A DNA stretch of 64,000 nucleotides from an uncultured Flavobacteriaceae bacterium (GCA_905181615.1 CAJIYH010000003.1:1-64000); one strand, 5' to 3'. Positions 42,587-52,294 are shown, numbered from the stretch's first letter. Translations and numbers: made by a program. Notes: generated from the sequence alone by a model not told the origin.

Positions 42587-43993
42587 TTAATATCCAGGAT
42601 TTTGTGATAACGTTCCTAAACTCAAACCAATTTCTCTCTGAGGAATTGGCAATAATACATCTGTACTTGAAAATCCTAACCCATTTGTAGATGAAAAATT
42701 TGACAATACATCTTGAGCTACACCTAAGCGCATCAAGTCAAATAAACGATGATTTTCAAAAGCTAGTTCCACGCGACGTTCATTTAATAAAACATCTTTA
42801 GTAACTATTGTAACTGAATCCATTAAACCTGCACGGTTACGAACTGCTTGAAAAGAAGCCAATGCTGCTGGATCAATAGTTTCGTTAGCACCAGCCATAA
42901 TAGACTCAACGTGCAATAACAATACATCAGCAAGACGAATAACAATCCAGTCATTTCCAGCTTTAGTAGGATCTGCTAGATAAGGAGCATCCAATTCTCC
43001 GTTAGGAAAATATTTAGCAACTTGGTATTGCTCTGGCTGACTTGCGTCTTGTCTAAAAGAAACTGCAGTTCTATTTCCACCAAAATCTTCAAAAGCTGAA
43101 CGAACATCTGCCGTAACATAATTTACACCCGAAGTTCTACCAACAGCATTAAGCCATTCTGCAGAAAAGTTTTGGCTATCTAAACCTCCAGGAGCATACC
43201 CGATTGCGAAAATAGTTTCAGAATTTGCTTCGTTATAAAAAACATCGCTGAAATTAGATTCTAAAGAGAAACCTCCTGTAGTAACAACACTTTCAAGTAA
43301 AGTACGTGCAGCAGTATAGTTTCCTAATGTCAATTGAACTTTAGCTAATAATGCTTCAGCAGCCGAGCGAGAAGCACGAGTACGATAATCATTATTTAAT
43401 TGTGAAACAGCCGTTTCTAAATCACTAACAATTAACGCATAAACATCTGCGACTGGCACACGAGTATAAGCGATTTCGCTATTAAGTGGACTAATAGGTT
43501 CGGTAACTAATGGAATAGCTCCATATAAACGAACTAAATTAAAGTTAGCATAAGCGCGAACAAATTTAGCCTCTCCTTCAAATTGATTAGCTGAACCTCC
43601 TGCATTACTTAAATTAGCTAAAACTGTATTGGCACGAAAAATTACGTTATAAAAACTTCTGTAATAATCTTCCACAATTCCATTGGTAGCTTCTACGTTA
43701 TAACTCTCAAATTGAGCTGCTTCACCTTCACTACTTTTAGTTCTTGTGTTGTCTGAACGCATTTCTGTTAAATAAAACTCTACTTGAGTTGCGTGATTAT
43801 CGTTTCCAGAAGAAGAATTTACCCCCTGAAGACCGTCGTACATGTTAATTACAGCTGATTCTACTTGTTCTGGGGTAGAGTAATAGTTTGACCCATTGAT
43901 TGCTGAAGTTAATTTAGGCTCCAGGTAATCCTCTTCACAAGAAGAAACAAATGCTCCTAACAAAACCAGTGTTAAAATTTGTATGTGTTTCAT
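42587..43993 (-). CDS. SusD/RagB-family surface glycan-binding lipoprotein
   Basis: A 468-aa lipoprotein. The start at 43993 (MKHIQILTLVLLGAFVSSC) gives a proper lipoprotein signal; the longer frame from 44032 extends into the susC end. SusD features are DYLEPKLTSAINGSNYYSTPEQ near the start, the helical TPR-like core (AKFVRAYANFNLVRLYGAIPLV) and LLNERRVELAFENHRLFDLMRLG near the C-terminus. It delivers alginate oligosaccharides to the SusC channel. It follows susC by 25 bases. Confidence 0.95.
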   Translation of the reverse strand: MKHIQILTLVLLGAFVSSCEEDYLEPKLTSAINGSNYYSTPEQVESAVINMYDGLQGVNSSSGNDNHATQVEFYLTEMRSDNTRTKSSEGEAAQFESYNVEATNGIVEDYYRSFYNVIFRANTVLANLSNAGGSANQFEGEAKFVRAYANFNLVRLYGAIPLVTEPISPLNSEIAYTRVPVADVYALIVSDLETAVSQLNNDYRTRASRSAAEALLAKVQLTLGNYTAARTLLESVVTTGGFSLESNFSDVFYNEANSETIFAIGYAPGGLDSQNFSAEWLNAVGRTSGVNYVTADVRSAFEDFGGNRTAVSFRQDASQPEQYQVAKYFPNGELDAPYLADPTKAGNDWIVIRLADVLLLHVESIMAGANETIDPAALASFQAVRNRAGLMDSVTIVTKDVLLNERRVELAFENHRLFDLMRLGVAQDVLSNFSSTNGLGFSSTDVLLPIPQREIGLSLGTLSQNPGY

Positions 43994-44018
43994 AATATGT
44001 TTTTTTATTGTTTTTTGA

Positions 44019-47000
44019 TTAAAATTCAACATTCACACCTAATGAAATTGTGCTAAATATTGGCGATCCAGCTCTCTGATAACCATAAGTTGTTGGAGAA
44101 GTATCGTTTATAGATTCTGGATTAAAACCAGTATAATTCGCTGCCGTTTTGTAGAACAAGTTTTGACCTGAAGCATAAACTCTAGCAGAAGTTATATTCA
44201 TATCTTTTAAGAATTCATCAGAAACTTTATACCCAATGTTTATATTTCTCAAAGCAATGTAAGATGCATCTTGTACAATATCATTTGTAAAGATTTTTTG
44301 CTTGATAAATTGTTGGTCAGGTGTAGTTGCTGTGTTATAATCTTGTGAAGAATTAAAGTGGTTGAAAATATACTGATCCCCCATATTTCTTACCATCGCA
44401 CCTTCACTTGACTGAATCATTAAGCTTAAGTCAAATCTTCCTAATCTAAAGTCATTTGAAAAACTCCACACTAAATCAGCATAAGGATCTCCTAAAATGG
44501 TTTTGTCATCATCATCAATTAAACCATCGCCATTTAAATCTTTTACATAAACATCTTGTGCTTCTGCTCCAATTGGATGATAAGGGTTTTTAATGAACTC
44601 TAAAGGAATATCACGATCAACTACCCATCCGTAGAAAGAAGATATTGGGTTACCTACAGAATTTACCCATTCTGCAGCACGTTTTGCGTCGATATTTTGA
44701 ATCTGACCGTCAGATGCTCCAAAACTAACCAACTCATTATCATTGGCTGAAAGTAGAAGTGTTGAATTCCAAGAGAAGTTCTCAGAAGTAACATTCTTAG
44801 TTCGAATTTCAAATTCTAATCCACTATTTTTAACTTTCCCAAGATTAACTAGAGCACTGCTAAAACCTGTAGTTGAAGAAACAGGGTTGTCTATCAATAG
44901 TTTTTCACTTGTTCTTTCATAGTATTCTATAGACCCTGTAATTCTATTAGAGAAGAAGCCAAAGTCAATCCCTGGGTTTATCTCAACAGAGCTTTCCCAT
45001 TGTAAGTCCGTATTGGCAATATTGATAGGGTTGAAAGCTGCAGCTGAACCACCATCTACAATTGCAGTCTGTGAACCTAATAAAGATAGGAAAGGGAAAT
45101 TATCTACTAATACATTACCTGTATCAAAAAATGGATTTCCAGAAACCCCATAACTAAATCTTAATTTTAGGTTACTAATAACATTGTTTCCTGTTAAGAA
45201 ATCTTCTTTAGCAACGTTCCAACCTACAGATGCAGCTGGGAAATCTCCATACTTAGTATTTGGACCAAATGCAGAGTATCCATCACGACGGAAACTGAAA
45301 GAAGCTAAATACTTATCCTTATAAGCGTAGTTAACTCTTGAAACATAGGATATTAAGCGTTGCGCGTAGTCATAAGACTGTCCTTGAATGGTTGTTGGGT
45401 CACCGGCGCTAATCGTTTGTAATAAATCTGACTGATAACCAGCAGCAGCTAAACTTTCGTATTCAGTATCCCACTTTTCAGCAGAGAAACCTAATATAGC
45501 GCTGATTTCGTGTCCGTTTATTTCTTTATCAAAATTAAGGAAGTTATCCGTTACAAAGTGCATTCTGTTTTGAGTGTTAGTTGAATAGTTTGCTGCGGAA
45601 GCACCATTTCTATTAGACTGAACACCTTGCCAGCGATCTCGCTTTGTGTTTTGAAAATCTCCAGCGATAGTAGATTTTAAATTAATTCCTTTTGCAATTT
45701 TGTACTTCATATACATGCTTCCATATATCTTGAATTTGTAATCGTTTCGATCACGCTCCAATACTTTAGCTGCAGGGTTTGTGTTTGAAGTATTACTGAT
45801 ATCTTGTCCACTTGTTACAGCAACATTATTTGCCATATCCCAGTCATCAAACATACGTTGAATAGCGTAGTCTCCAATTTGAGCATTTGCATATTTTCCA
45901 CCATCTCTTACACGGTTAACGTGCTGGATTGAATTGTCGTCTAAATATAAAGGCAACCATACTGTTTGACGAAGAATATCATGTGCAGATCCATCAAAAC
46001 GTCTTCTATTTGCATAAGAAGGGCTTAGGTTAATTCCAACAGAAAATTCGTCGTTAAGCTTAGTGTCAATCTTTAACTTGATGTTATATTTTTTATAATC
46101 ATCCGTTAATAAGACACCTTGATCATGGATAAAATTTAGTGCAGTACTATATTTCGTTTTTTTGTTTCCTCCACGAACAGCAAATGAATGGCTTCTGATT
46201 TCACCACCGTCAAAAATAACATCTTGCCAGCTGCGATCAACACCTATATCTAGTTTACGTTGTGTTTGGTTAGACAAAGATCCGTTTGCGGCTAACTCTT
46301 CAGCAGCTTCATCAGCTAAAGAAAAAGAGTAAGCATCACTTTGACGTGCTTCTTTGAAACCTAAATATGTATTGTAACTAAACTTTGTTTTACCTTCTTC
46401 ACCTTCTTTTGTGGTGATTAAAATAACTCCGTTTGCTCCTCTAGAACCATAAATTGCTCCAGAAGCTGCATCTTTTAAAATTTCAAAAGAAGCAACATCA
46501 TTCATATCTAAAGAACCTAAATAGTCGTTATCTACTAATAAACCGTCTACTACGATTGCAGGATCAGATTTACCAGTAATAGAACCCGTTCCACGAATAC
46601 GAATGGTAGGAGCTGATCCAGCTTCACCTTCAGTAGCTGAGATATTAACCCCCGATACTTGACCAACTAAAGCTTCATCTACACGAGATACAGCGATTTG
46701 ATCGAGTTTTTCGTTGGTAATTTTAGAAATAGCTCCAGTTAAGTGAGATTTCTTTTGAGTTCCGTAACCTGTAACTACAATTTCATCTAATTCAGTAAGG
46801 TCTTCAGATAAGCTAACACTTAAATTATCTTGACCTGTAAATTGAATAATTGCAGATATGTACCCTAGATAAGAAATTACTAGGTTTTGATTTTGTTCGA
46901 CCGAAATAGTATAATTTCCATCGAAATCGGACGTTGTCCCATTGTTCGTGCCTTGCACAATTATAGTTGCTCCTGGTATTGGTTCCCCATTTGCATCTGT

Positions 47001-47088
47001 AACTGTACCACCAAGTTGTGTTTGTGCAAATCCAAAGGCTACGCCCATACAGAACAAACATTAGTGTTAAGTGAAATTTAATTTTCAT
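44019..47088 (-). CDS. SusC/RagA TonB-dependent receptor, one-base frameshift in the signal peptide
   Basis: About 1020 aa. It has a carboxypeptidase-like N-terminal domain (LGGTVTDANGEPIPGATI), a plug (ISATEGEAGSAPTIRIRG) and a beta barrel ending ISLGVNVEF. The natural start is ATG 47088 (MKIKFHLTLM), but this frame runs on as FVLYGRS. The signal end MGVAFGFAQ lies in another frame. Removing one base of the TTT run at 47056-47058 gives a perfect MKIKFHLTLMLFCMGVAFGFAQ. As written, only a TTG start at 47057 would give a short signal. Sequencing error, recent mutation or programmed variation are possible. Confidence 0.9.
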
Positions 47089-47127
47089 ACTTTGTTAATA
47101 GTTAGTTTACATTGTTTTGTTTAAAAA

Positions 47128-47148
47128 ATCGTTTTAAATGAAAACGAT
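47128..47148. terminator. Terminator-like hairpin in the susC leader
   Basis: ATCGTTTT-AAATG-AAAACGAT has 8-bp perfect arms. On the minus strand it is followed by TTTTT, about 35 bases before the susC start codon. A terminator this close to the gene it precedes suggests attenuation or a regulatory leader rather than a true end. Confidence 0.5.
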
Positions 47149-47192
47149 CGCACAAAACGAGTAATTGGATAAAAATATTTATCTTTACCAAT

Positions 47193-47208
47193 CACCGCCT
47201 TGGCGGTG
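47193..47208. promoter_or_regulatory. CACCGCC/GGCGGTG inverted repeat in the susC leader
   Basis: Seven-base GC-rich arms around a two-base centre, conspicuous in an AT-rich leader. It could be an operator or an RNA stem. No partner copy was found elsewhere in the window. Confidence 0.4.
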
Positions 47209-47218
47209 TCTTTATTAC

Positions 47219-47271
47219 TTCCCTCTTATAATTGAAGTAACTTAAAAAGGATAGGTACAACTATCCTTTTT
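47219..47271. terminator. Bidirectional terminator/leader hairpin with TTGTAC loop upstream of susC
   Basis: Arms at 47244-47254 and 47261-47271 (AAAAAGGATAG/CTATCCTTTTT) surround the loop GTACAA, which is TTGTAC on the minus strand. T-runs on both sides fit termination of the PL6-PL17-kdgF unit. The same loop plus a downstream ATAAGAGGGAA block (47219-47229) occurs before the MFS operon at 39819-39854. Confidence 0.6.
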
Positions 47272-47286
47272 TTTATTTGTTTTAAT

Positions 47287-47324
47287 TTGGAAAACCAGAT
47301 TGGTTTACCAAATTGGTTTTCCAA
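47287..47324. promoter_or_regulatory. Three phased TTGG-N4-CCA palindromes (putative GntR operators)
   Basis: TTGGAAAACCAG (47287-47298), TTGGTTTACCAA (47300-47311) and TTGGTTTTCCAA (47313-47324) repeat at an exact 13-base period. The motif resembles the ExuR/UxuR (FadR-type GntR) operator. The sites lie between kdgF and the susC leader. Confidence 0.65.
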
Positions 47325-47364
47325 ATATATTAAAAAAATTGAATTATCAATAATTTTGAGCGAT

Positions 47365-47712
47365 TTATTTCATGAAATCTTCACGAATTGGACTAAATAC
47401 ATCAATTAATTGTCCTGGCGCTTTACAAATAGCACCATGAAGCACATTGGTTGGAATATAAAAATTGTCTCCAGCTTTTAGTGTTTCTGTCTTTTCGCCA
47501 ATGGTTACCTCAAAAATACCCGAAATAACATGAGTTACTTGGGAGTGATGGTGCTGATGCACAGGCCCTATACTGTCCTTTTCAAAGTCTACATGAACCA
47601 GCATGATTTTGTCGTCATAGCCCATTATCTTTCTTTTTACTCCTTCTCCAACAGTTTCCCATTCGATTTCATTAGTCAATAAAAATTCTTTACTTGTTCC
47701 AAAACTTTTCAT
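47365..47712 (-). CDS. kdgF: KdgF-like cupin, unsaturated-uronate ring opening
   Basis: A 115-aa small cupin. The start at 47712 (MKSFGTSKEFLLTN) lies two bases after the PL17 stop; the longer frame overlaps PL17. Cupin motif 1 is GPVHQHHHSQVTHVISGIFE, with the metal-binding histidines. Motif 2 is LKAGDNFYIPTNVLHGAIC. KdgF speeds conversion of the unsaturated monouronate from exolytic lyases into the linear ketone form used by the reductase. The fold is certain; the role is inferred from the alginate operon. Confidence 0.9.
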   Translation of the reverse strand: MKSFGTSKEFLLTNEIEWETVGEGVKRKIMGYDDKIMLVHVDFEKDSIGPVHQHHHSQVTHVISGIFEVTIGEKTETLKAGDNFYIPTNVLHGAICKAPGQLIDVFSPIREDFMK

Positions 47713-47714
47713 AG

Positions 47715-49964
47715 TTATTCTTTTATAGTTTGTATTAAATAAGGACCTGTCCAACGTGTTGTTTTTCCATTTATTTCAACAGAATGATTTTGACTTTCGT
47801 TTGGGTTTTGATTTGACAAAATCACTTGAATTGGTGCTCCTCTTGTTAACTCTATAGACACGGCTGTATATTCCTTAGTGTCTAGAATTGTTTTAATGTT
47901 TTTTAATGAGGAAGTTGCATTGATTGCTATTTCACTAACAGGACTGTAGTTTCCATGAATTTCGACTGCATTGACAAAAAGTGTTGCTGCTGTATTCTTT
48001 CTTCTTATAATAAAAGAAGGGTCGGTTCTTAAATTAAACTCAGCGTCGTTAGCCCCTAGTTCAGTAAACAGAAATTCATCTTCAGGTGAATTTAACATCG
48101 TTAGGGTTCTAAATGTTCCGCTAGAGAACCAGCTCATCTGATTTATAGACTTGCCGTTCTTCCCTTTTGATCGCAACCACAAGTGTTGATATCCATTGTT
48201 TTCTCCTAATGGTAAAAGTGTTGATTGAGATTCAAGCGGAAAGCTGGTTGACATGATTTGTCCAAAATAATGATAAGGTAAATCATATTGATTTTTATTT
48301 TGAGAATCTACTTTGAATATATCCAGCACCAAAGGATTATCCAGCCTTTTGTCTTCAATCATCAACAAAGTTCGGTGCATTTTTACACCCGGGTAGGCAT
48401 TGTTTTCTTTAGCACTGATGAGTTGATTTCCATCATCAGAAAGAATACTAAAATATTTGTGTGAATGAAATTGACTTCCAGTTTCATACGTTCCATTGAA
48501 GTGAGAAATTTCGTTAACCACCAGTGTGTTATGTGCAATGGTTTGCTTCGCCCAGCTTGTATTCTCTTTTAAATAACCCCCTCCATTTTTTTGATCGATA
48601 TTTACAAATCGAGCAAGCCCATAATCTTGTAAAACCTCATCTCCTCTATAATAAAGTGAAAATGAAAGCTTATCATAATGTCCATGACTGTTTCCGTGAG
48701 CAGAATATTTCGCAACTAAATTAAGTTCTTCTTCTTGGGAGCCAGATCTAAGAATACTTATTCCTCCTTGCTTACCTAAAGGGCCATCTGTGAGTTCCAT
48801 TGATTGTTTTACAAAAGGTTTTGTTTCTCCATCTGCAATTGCTTTTGCTACTGCAAAACCGGCGTCGTCCAAAGTTAACTTTCCTTGTTTTTTTGCTATA
48901 GAAAGTAGCCCTGAATTTTGATCTCCGTAATGATAAGCAATATCAACAGCAGAAACCAATTCCCTTGAAAAATAAGACATCCCTTTTTGAGCATCGTTTA
49001 GCGGGTAAAATTCCCCGTCGGAATCCGTAAGGTTTAATAGTGTATTTACCGCTTTAAGCAAAACACCGTCTTTATATTCAAATATTTTTTCTCGCGGACG
49101 CATGTTGTTTAAGCCAACTGCAAATAGTAGATAAGGGTACATAGCATAACGTTGGTAATAAGGAGCTTCGGTATAATAACCTTCAGGAGAAAAAGGTGCT
49201 TCGATGTTCGCTAAGAAACCAGCTTTGCCTCCTTCATCTTTGATAAAACCTCCGTCGTTATCTTTTGCATTAGTTTCAATTCCGTCTTGCTTTAATCCAT
49301 AAAGAGCACGTTGAATAAGTTCTTCATCTTGCATAACCAAACCAATCATTCCTACGGCAGCATTACCCCAAGTACTGTGGTTGTGAATGCGGTTAAAATA
49401 TTGAGGATTTCCACTAGAAATATAATCTGCGTAAGGACGAAAAAGATCATTTTCTAGATGGCTAATTTCTTTCTTTGAAAGCGTATTATAAATACAATCA
49501 TACGCCTGACTAACATAAACCAACCAATTGGAATCATTTAAGCATTGCCAAAATATTTTTCCACGAGCATAAGATCTAGGTTGCGGGTGGATGGGTAACG
49601 TCTTATATATACGAGCATATTCCATTAAAACCTCTTTAACGTAATCAGCATAAATTTGATCTTCAAGAATCTGAAAGAGCACTCCTGCTTTTTGTAAAAT
49701 CAAAAAATTTTTTTTGTGACGCTCATGCGTATAACCTCCGGCCATATCTTTTGGGATAGGCACATGAATTCCTGTTTCAATTTCAGCATCTACCTCGGCT
49801 TTTATTTCTTTCAAGTAGGAGTCAAAAAAAGGAACCTTGCCAAGATTTTCTCGGATTTGCTCTACACCTTCTTGCGTCAAAATTAAGTTTGGATGTTCCT
49901 GAGCCTTAATAGAGTTGACTAAACAGAATAAGATACCTAGTAATATTTTAACTTTTCTGAACAT
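47715..49964 (-). CDS. PL17-family oligoalginate lyase
   Basis: A 749-aa exported protein (signal ILLGILFCLVNSIKAQ). An N-terminal alpha/alpha toroid contains FNRIHNHSTWGNAAVGM and APYYQRYAMYPYLLFAVG. A C-terminal heparinase II/III-like beta-sheet domain contains KYSAHGNSHGHYDKLSFSLYY and TIAHNTLVVNEISHFNG. The Asn-His pair, the Tyr and the His in those segments correspond to the catalytic set described for PL17. The enzyme releases unsaturated monomers exolytically from oligoalginates in the periplasm. It starts 3 bases after PL6 and ends 2 before kdgF. Confidence 0.94.
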   Translation of the reverse strand: MFRKVKILLGILFCLVNSIKAQEHPNLILTQEGVEQIRENLGKVPFFDSYLKEIKAEVDAEIETGIHVPIPKDMAGGYTHERHKKNFLILQKAGVLFQILEDQIYADYVKEVLMEYARIYKTLPIHPQPRSYARGKIFWQCLNDSNWLVYVSQAYDCIYNTLSKKEISHLENDLFRPYADYISSGNPQYFNRIHNHSTWGNAAVGMIGLVMQDEELIQRALYGLKQDGIETNAKDNDGGFIKDEGGKAGFLANIEAPFSPEGYYTEAPYYQRYAMYPYLLFAVGLNNMRPREKIFEYKDGVLLKAVNTLLNLTDSDGEFYPLNDAQKGMSYFSRELVSAVDIAYHYGDQNSGLLSIAKKQGKLTLDDAGFAVAKAIADGETKPFVKQSMELTDGPLGKQGGISILRSGSQEEELNLVAKYSAHGNSHGHYDKLSFSLYYRGDEVLQDYGLARFVNIDQKNGGGYLKENTSWAKQTIAHNTLVVNEISHFNGTYETGSQFHSHKYFSILSDDGNQLISAKENNAYPGVKMHRTLLMIEDKRLDNPLVLDIFKVDSQNKNQYDLPYHYFGQIMSTSFPLESQSTLLPLGENNGYQHLWLRSKGKNGKSINQMSWFSSGTFRTLTMLNSPEDEFLFTELGANDAEFNLRTDPSFIIRRKNTAATLFVNAVEIHGNYSPVSEIAINATSSLKNIKTILDTKEYTAVSIELTRGAPIQVILSNQNPNESQNHSVEINGKTTRWTGPYLIQTIKE

Positions 49965-49967
49965 AAT

Positions 49968-52265
49968 TTATTTGTTAATTCGAACACCTAGTGGAGCATT
50001 ATCGGTTCCTATTAAATCAGAAGGGTTGGTTTCTTTTGTAAAAACCTTGCCCAAGGTGTATTTTTGATCTCCGCTAACTTCAATTTGACCTGCTTGATCC
50101 ATTTGAATGTTAGATACATTTACGATAGGTTCACCTACTACCAGGTGCATCTTTATGTTTTTGGTATTTGTGAAAACAGAATTCTTAATTACAATATCTT
50201 GAACACCATATAAACTAAGAGCTGTTTGGTATTTATTTCGTGAACCAAAACCTACATTTTCGAGCGTGCAATGATCAAGATATAAAAAAGGTCCAAAGGT
50301 GCTTTCGTCTTTACCGCCTCGATGTAAACTCAATACGGTTCCTTGAATGTTTGTGAACTTATTGTTTATTAGTGTTACAAATTCTGCATTATATATTCCA
50401 ACATCATCAGTCTCACGATCCAAAGCCATTACATGACCTGTAATGTTATTGAAAGTTGAATTTTCGATATGAATTTCATCTGCAAAAGTGTTCTTGTATA
50501 TACTAATTACATCAAAAGAGTGATTTACATCTAAGTTGTTAAAAGCACAATCTTCAATCCTTAGGCTATAATTTTTATTCATAGAATACTTACTGGTTCT
50601 TATTACAGCATTTCCTGAACCATCAGGAGCGTTTTCTCCATCAAAAGACAAACCTTTTAATCTAAGTTCGCCTCCGTTTACAATATCAAAAGCGGCTTTC
50701 TTTTCCCACAATATCATTGGATTGGTTCCAGATGTAGCACGAATTGTAAGCGGATGTTTTATTAAAGGAAGTTTAGTTAGTTCATAGGGTAACGATTCGT
50801 TCAATTCTAATATATCGCCAGGTTTTGAATTTTTGATTGCATCAAAAAGTGTGTTGACTCCTGCGGAAACTGTATGTGTTTTTCCAGATTCAAAAGCAAT
50901 CCGCTTGTCTTCCTTGGAATAAAATGAAGTTCCTGTATTTTCTTTAGATGGAAGTACATCGGCTAAGTCTGGGCTAATTATTTTTCTGCCTATTTTAGGC
51001 ATAAGTAGCCCATGCCTATCTTTTACCAAACTCATTTTCTTAACCTTAAATCCTTCTGTCATGTTAGGATTAATAGGAAAGTTAGTTCGGTTATTATCAA
51101 ATTCAATTCCGCTTATATCATCATAAACTGTAACTAACTCTGATTCTTTATCTAAATAAAATGTATTGTTTTTGAAGGTTGAATTAAGTGGAGTTGCAGA
51201 GCGCTCATCGTCGCTTCCTGCACACAACTGTACGTGATCGGAATTAACAAATACATTGTTTTCTATAACAGCATCCTCTACCTGAAAGTATCTGTTTAGC
51301 GGCGAATTAGGCACACCATTCATCACAACCAAAGCACCTCTGAAGCGGTAGCCTGTCAAACCATAACCGTAGTTATTTTTTACAGTTTGTTGCCCATTTA
51401 TAACTCGGATGCCTCCTGTGTTACGTTTTCTATTTCCCAAAAACACATTCCCTTCAACCCATGTTTCATCGCCATGACGCATGGTTAGAGTTCCAATACT
51501 TTCAAAAAATACATTATTTTTGAAAGTAGTCTGATCGCACTTGTTTGAAATAATTTCATGCTCACCGTCACAACGATCAAAATAATTTCCTTGTACAATG
51601 GTTTTTGATTTTTCCATAGAAAAATGACTAGTTCCAACCCGCAATGTTTCTCCACCATTTGAACCTAGATTCTGGCGGGGGCCAAAATAATTGCCTTCTA
51701 TTGTATGGTTGTTCTCTATACTTTCTTTAGAATTAAGACGAACAATTAAGGTAACACCTCGATTTCCTTTTCCTTCGAAATGGTTATGGTCTACGCGGTT
51801 ATTTTTTCCATAAAGTGCAACCCAACTGTCTTGTTCATGTCTTTCTGGGTTTGAATAATTGTCAATGACACATTCTGATAAACGCGAGTGGTATGCAAGT
51901 GTTTTGTTGTTTTTTCGAAAAGAAATAACTTCGTTAGTTGGGGTATAACCATTTTTAAAAACCAACCCTTCGACATGAAGGTATGATCCCGCAATCTGAA
52001 GATACGATTGCCCCTCGAGTGTTACTTTTCCTTTTTCTTCTGCCGAAAGTTTAATGGGCTTCGATACACTTCCTTCCCCTTCAAATAACAATTCAGCATC
52101 TTGCCAAACTCCATTTGCTAATACGATATTTGTTCCTGGTTTTGCCTCAGAAACAGCCGTGTTAAATTCTTGAATTGAATGTACAAGAACAGTTTGTTGA
52201 GCATTAATTGCTACGCTAAAAAAGAAAACTAGTGCGTATACTTTTAGAAAAATTAATTTGTTCAT
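49968..52265 (-). CDS. PL6-family alginate lyase
   Basis: A 765-aa exported protein (signal VYALVFFFSVAINAQ) with two right-handed beta-helix domains, the larger PL6 architecture. The first helix has EHEIISNKCDQTTFKNNVFFE and GTLTMRHGDETWVEGNVFLGN, holding the catalytic Lys and Arg of the PL6/chondroitinase B family. The second domain (from about residue 470) repeats short parallel strands. It cuts alginate, often at guluronate-containing bonds. It is the first gene of the PL6-PL17-kdgF unit and is preceded directly by two operator-like palindromes. Confidence 0.93.
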   Translation of the reverse strand: MNKLIFLKVYALVFFFSVAINAQQTVLVHSIQEFNTAVSEAKPGTNIVLANGVWQDAELLFEGEGSVSKPIKLSAEEKGKVTLEGQSYLQIAGSYLHVEGLVFKNGYTPTNEVISFRKNNKTLAYHSRLSECVIDNYSNPERHEQDSWVALYGKNNRVDHNHFEGKGNRGVTLIVRLNSKESIENNHTIEGNYFGPRQNLGSNGGETLRVGTSHFSMEKSKTIVQGNYFDRCDGEHEIISNKCDQTTFKNNVFFESIGTLTMRHGDETWVEGNVFLGNRKRNTGGIRVINGQQTVKNNYGYGLTGYRFRGALVVMNGVPNSPLNRYFQVEDAVIENNVFVNSDHVQLCAGSDDERSATPLNSTFKNNTFYLDKESELVTVYDDISGIEFDNNRTNFPINPNMTEGFKVKKMSLVKDRHGLLMPKIGRKIISPDLADVLPSKENTGTSFYSKEDKRIAFESGKTHTVSAGVNTLFDAIKNSKPGDILELNESLPYELTKLPLIKHPLTIRATSGTNPMILWEKKAAFDIVNGGELRLKGLSFDGENAPDGSGNAVIRTSKYSMNKNYSLRIEDCAFNNLDVNHSFDVISIYKNTFADEIHIENSTFNNITGHVMALDRETDDVGIYNAEFVTLINNKFTNIQGTVLSLHRGGKDESTFGPFLYLDHCTLENVGFGSRNKYQTALSLYGVQDIVIKNSVFTNTKNIKMHLVVGEPIVNVSNIQMDQAGQIEVSGDQKYTLGKVFTKETNPSDLIGTDNAPLGVRINK

Positions 52266-52269
52266 AATA

Positions 52270-52294
52270 TTGGATTACCAAATTGGTTTACCAA
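52270..52294. promoter_or_regulatory. Two phased TTGG-N4-CCAA palindromes upstream of the PL6 gene
   Basis: TTGGATTACCAA (52270-52281) and TTGGTTTACCAA (52283-52294), again 13 bases apart, begin 5 bases before the PL6 start codon. They match the array at 47287-47324 and the ExuR/UxuR-type operator pattern. A bound protein here would block transcription or initiation. Confidence 0.68.

Noticed and set aside
46887-47081. Plus-strand ORF opposite the susC start
   Set aside because: Cys-rich frame shadow of the SusC N-terminal domain, no family resemblance.
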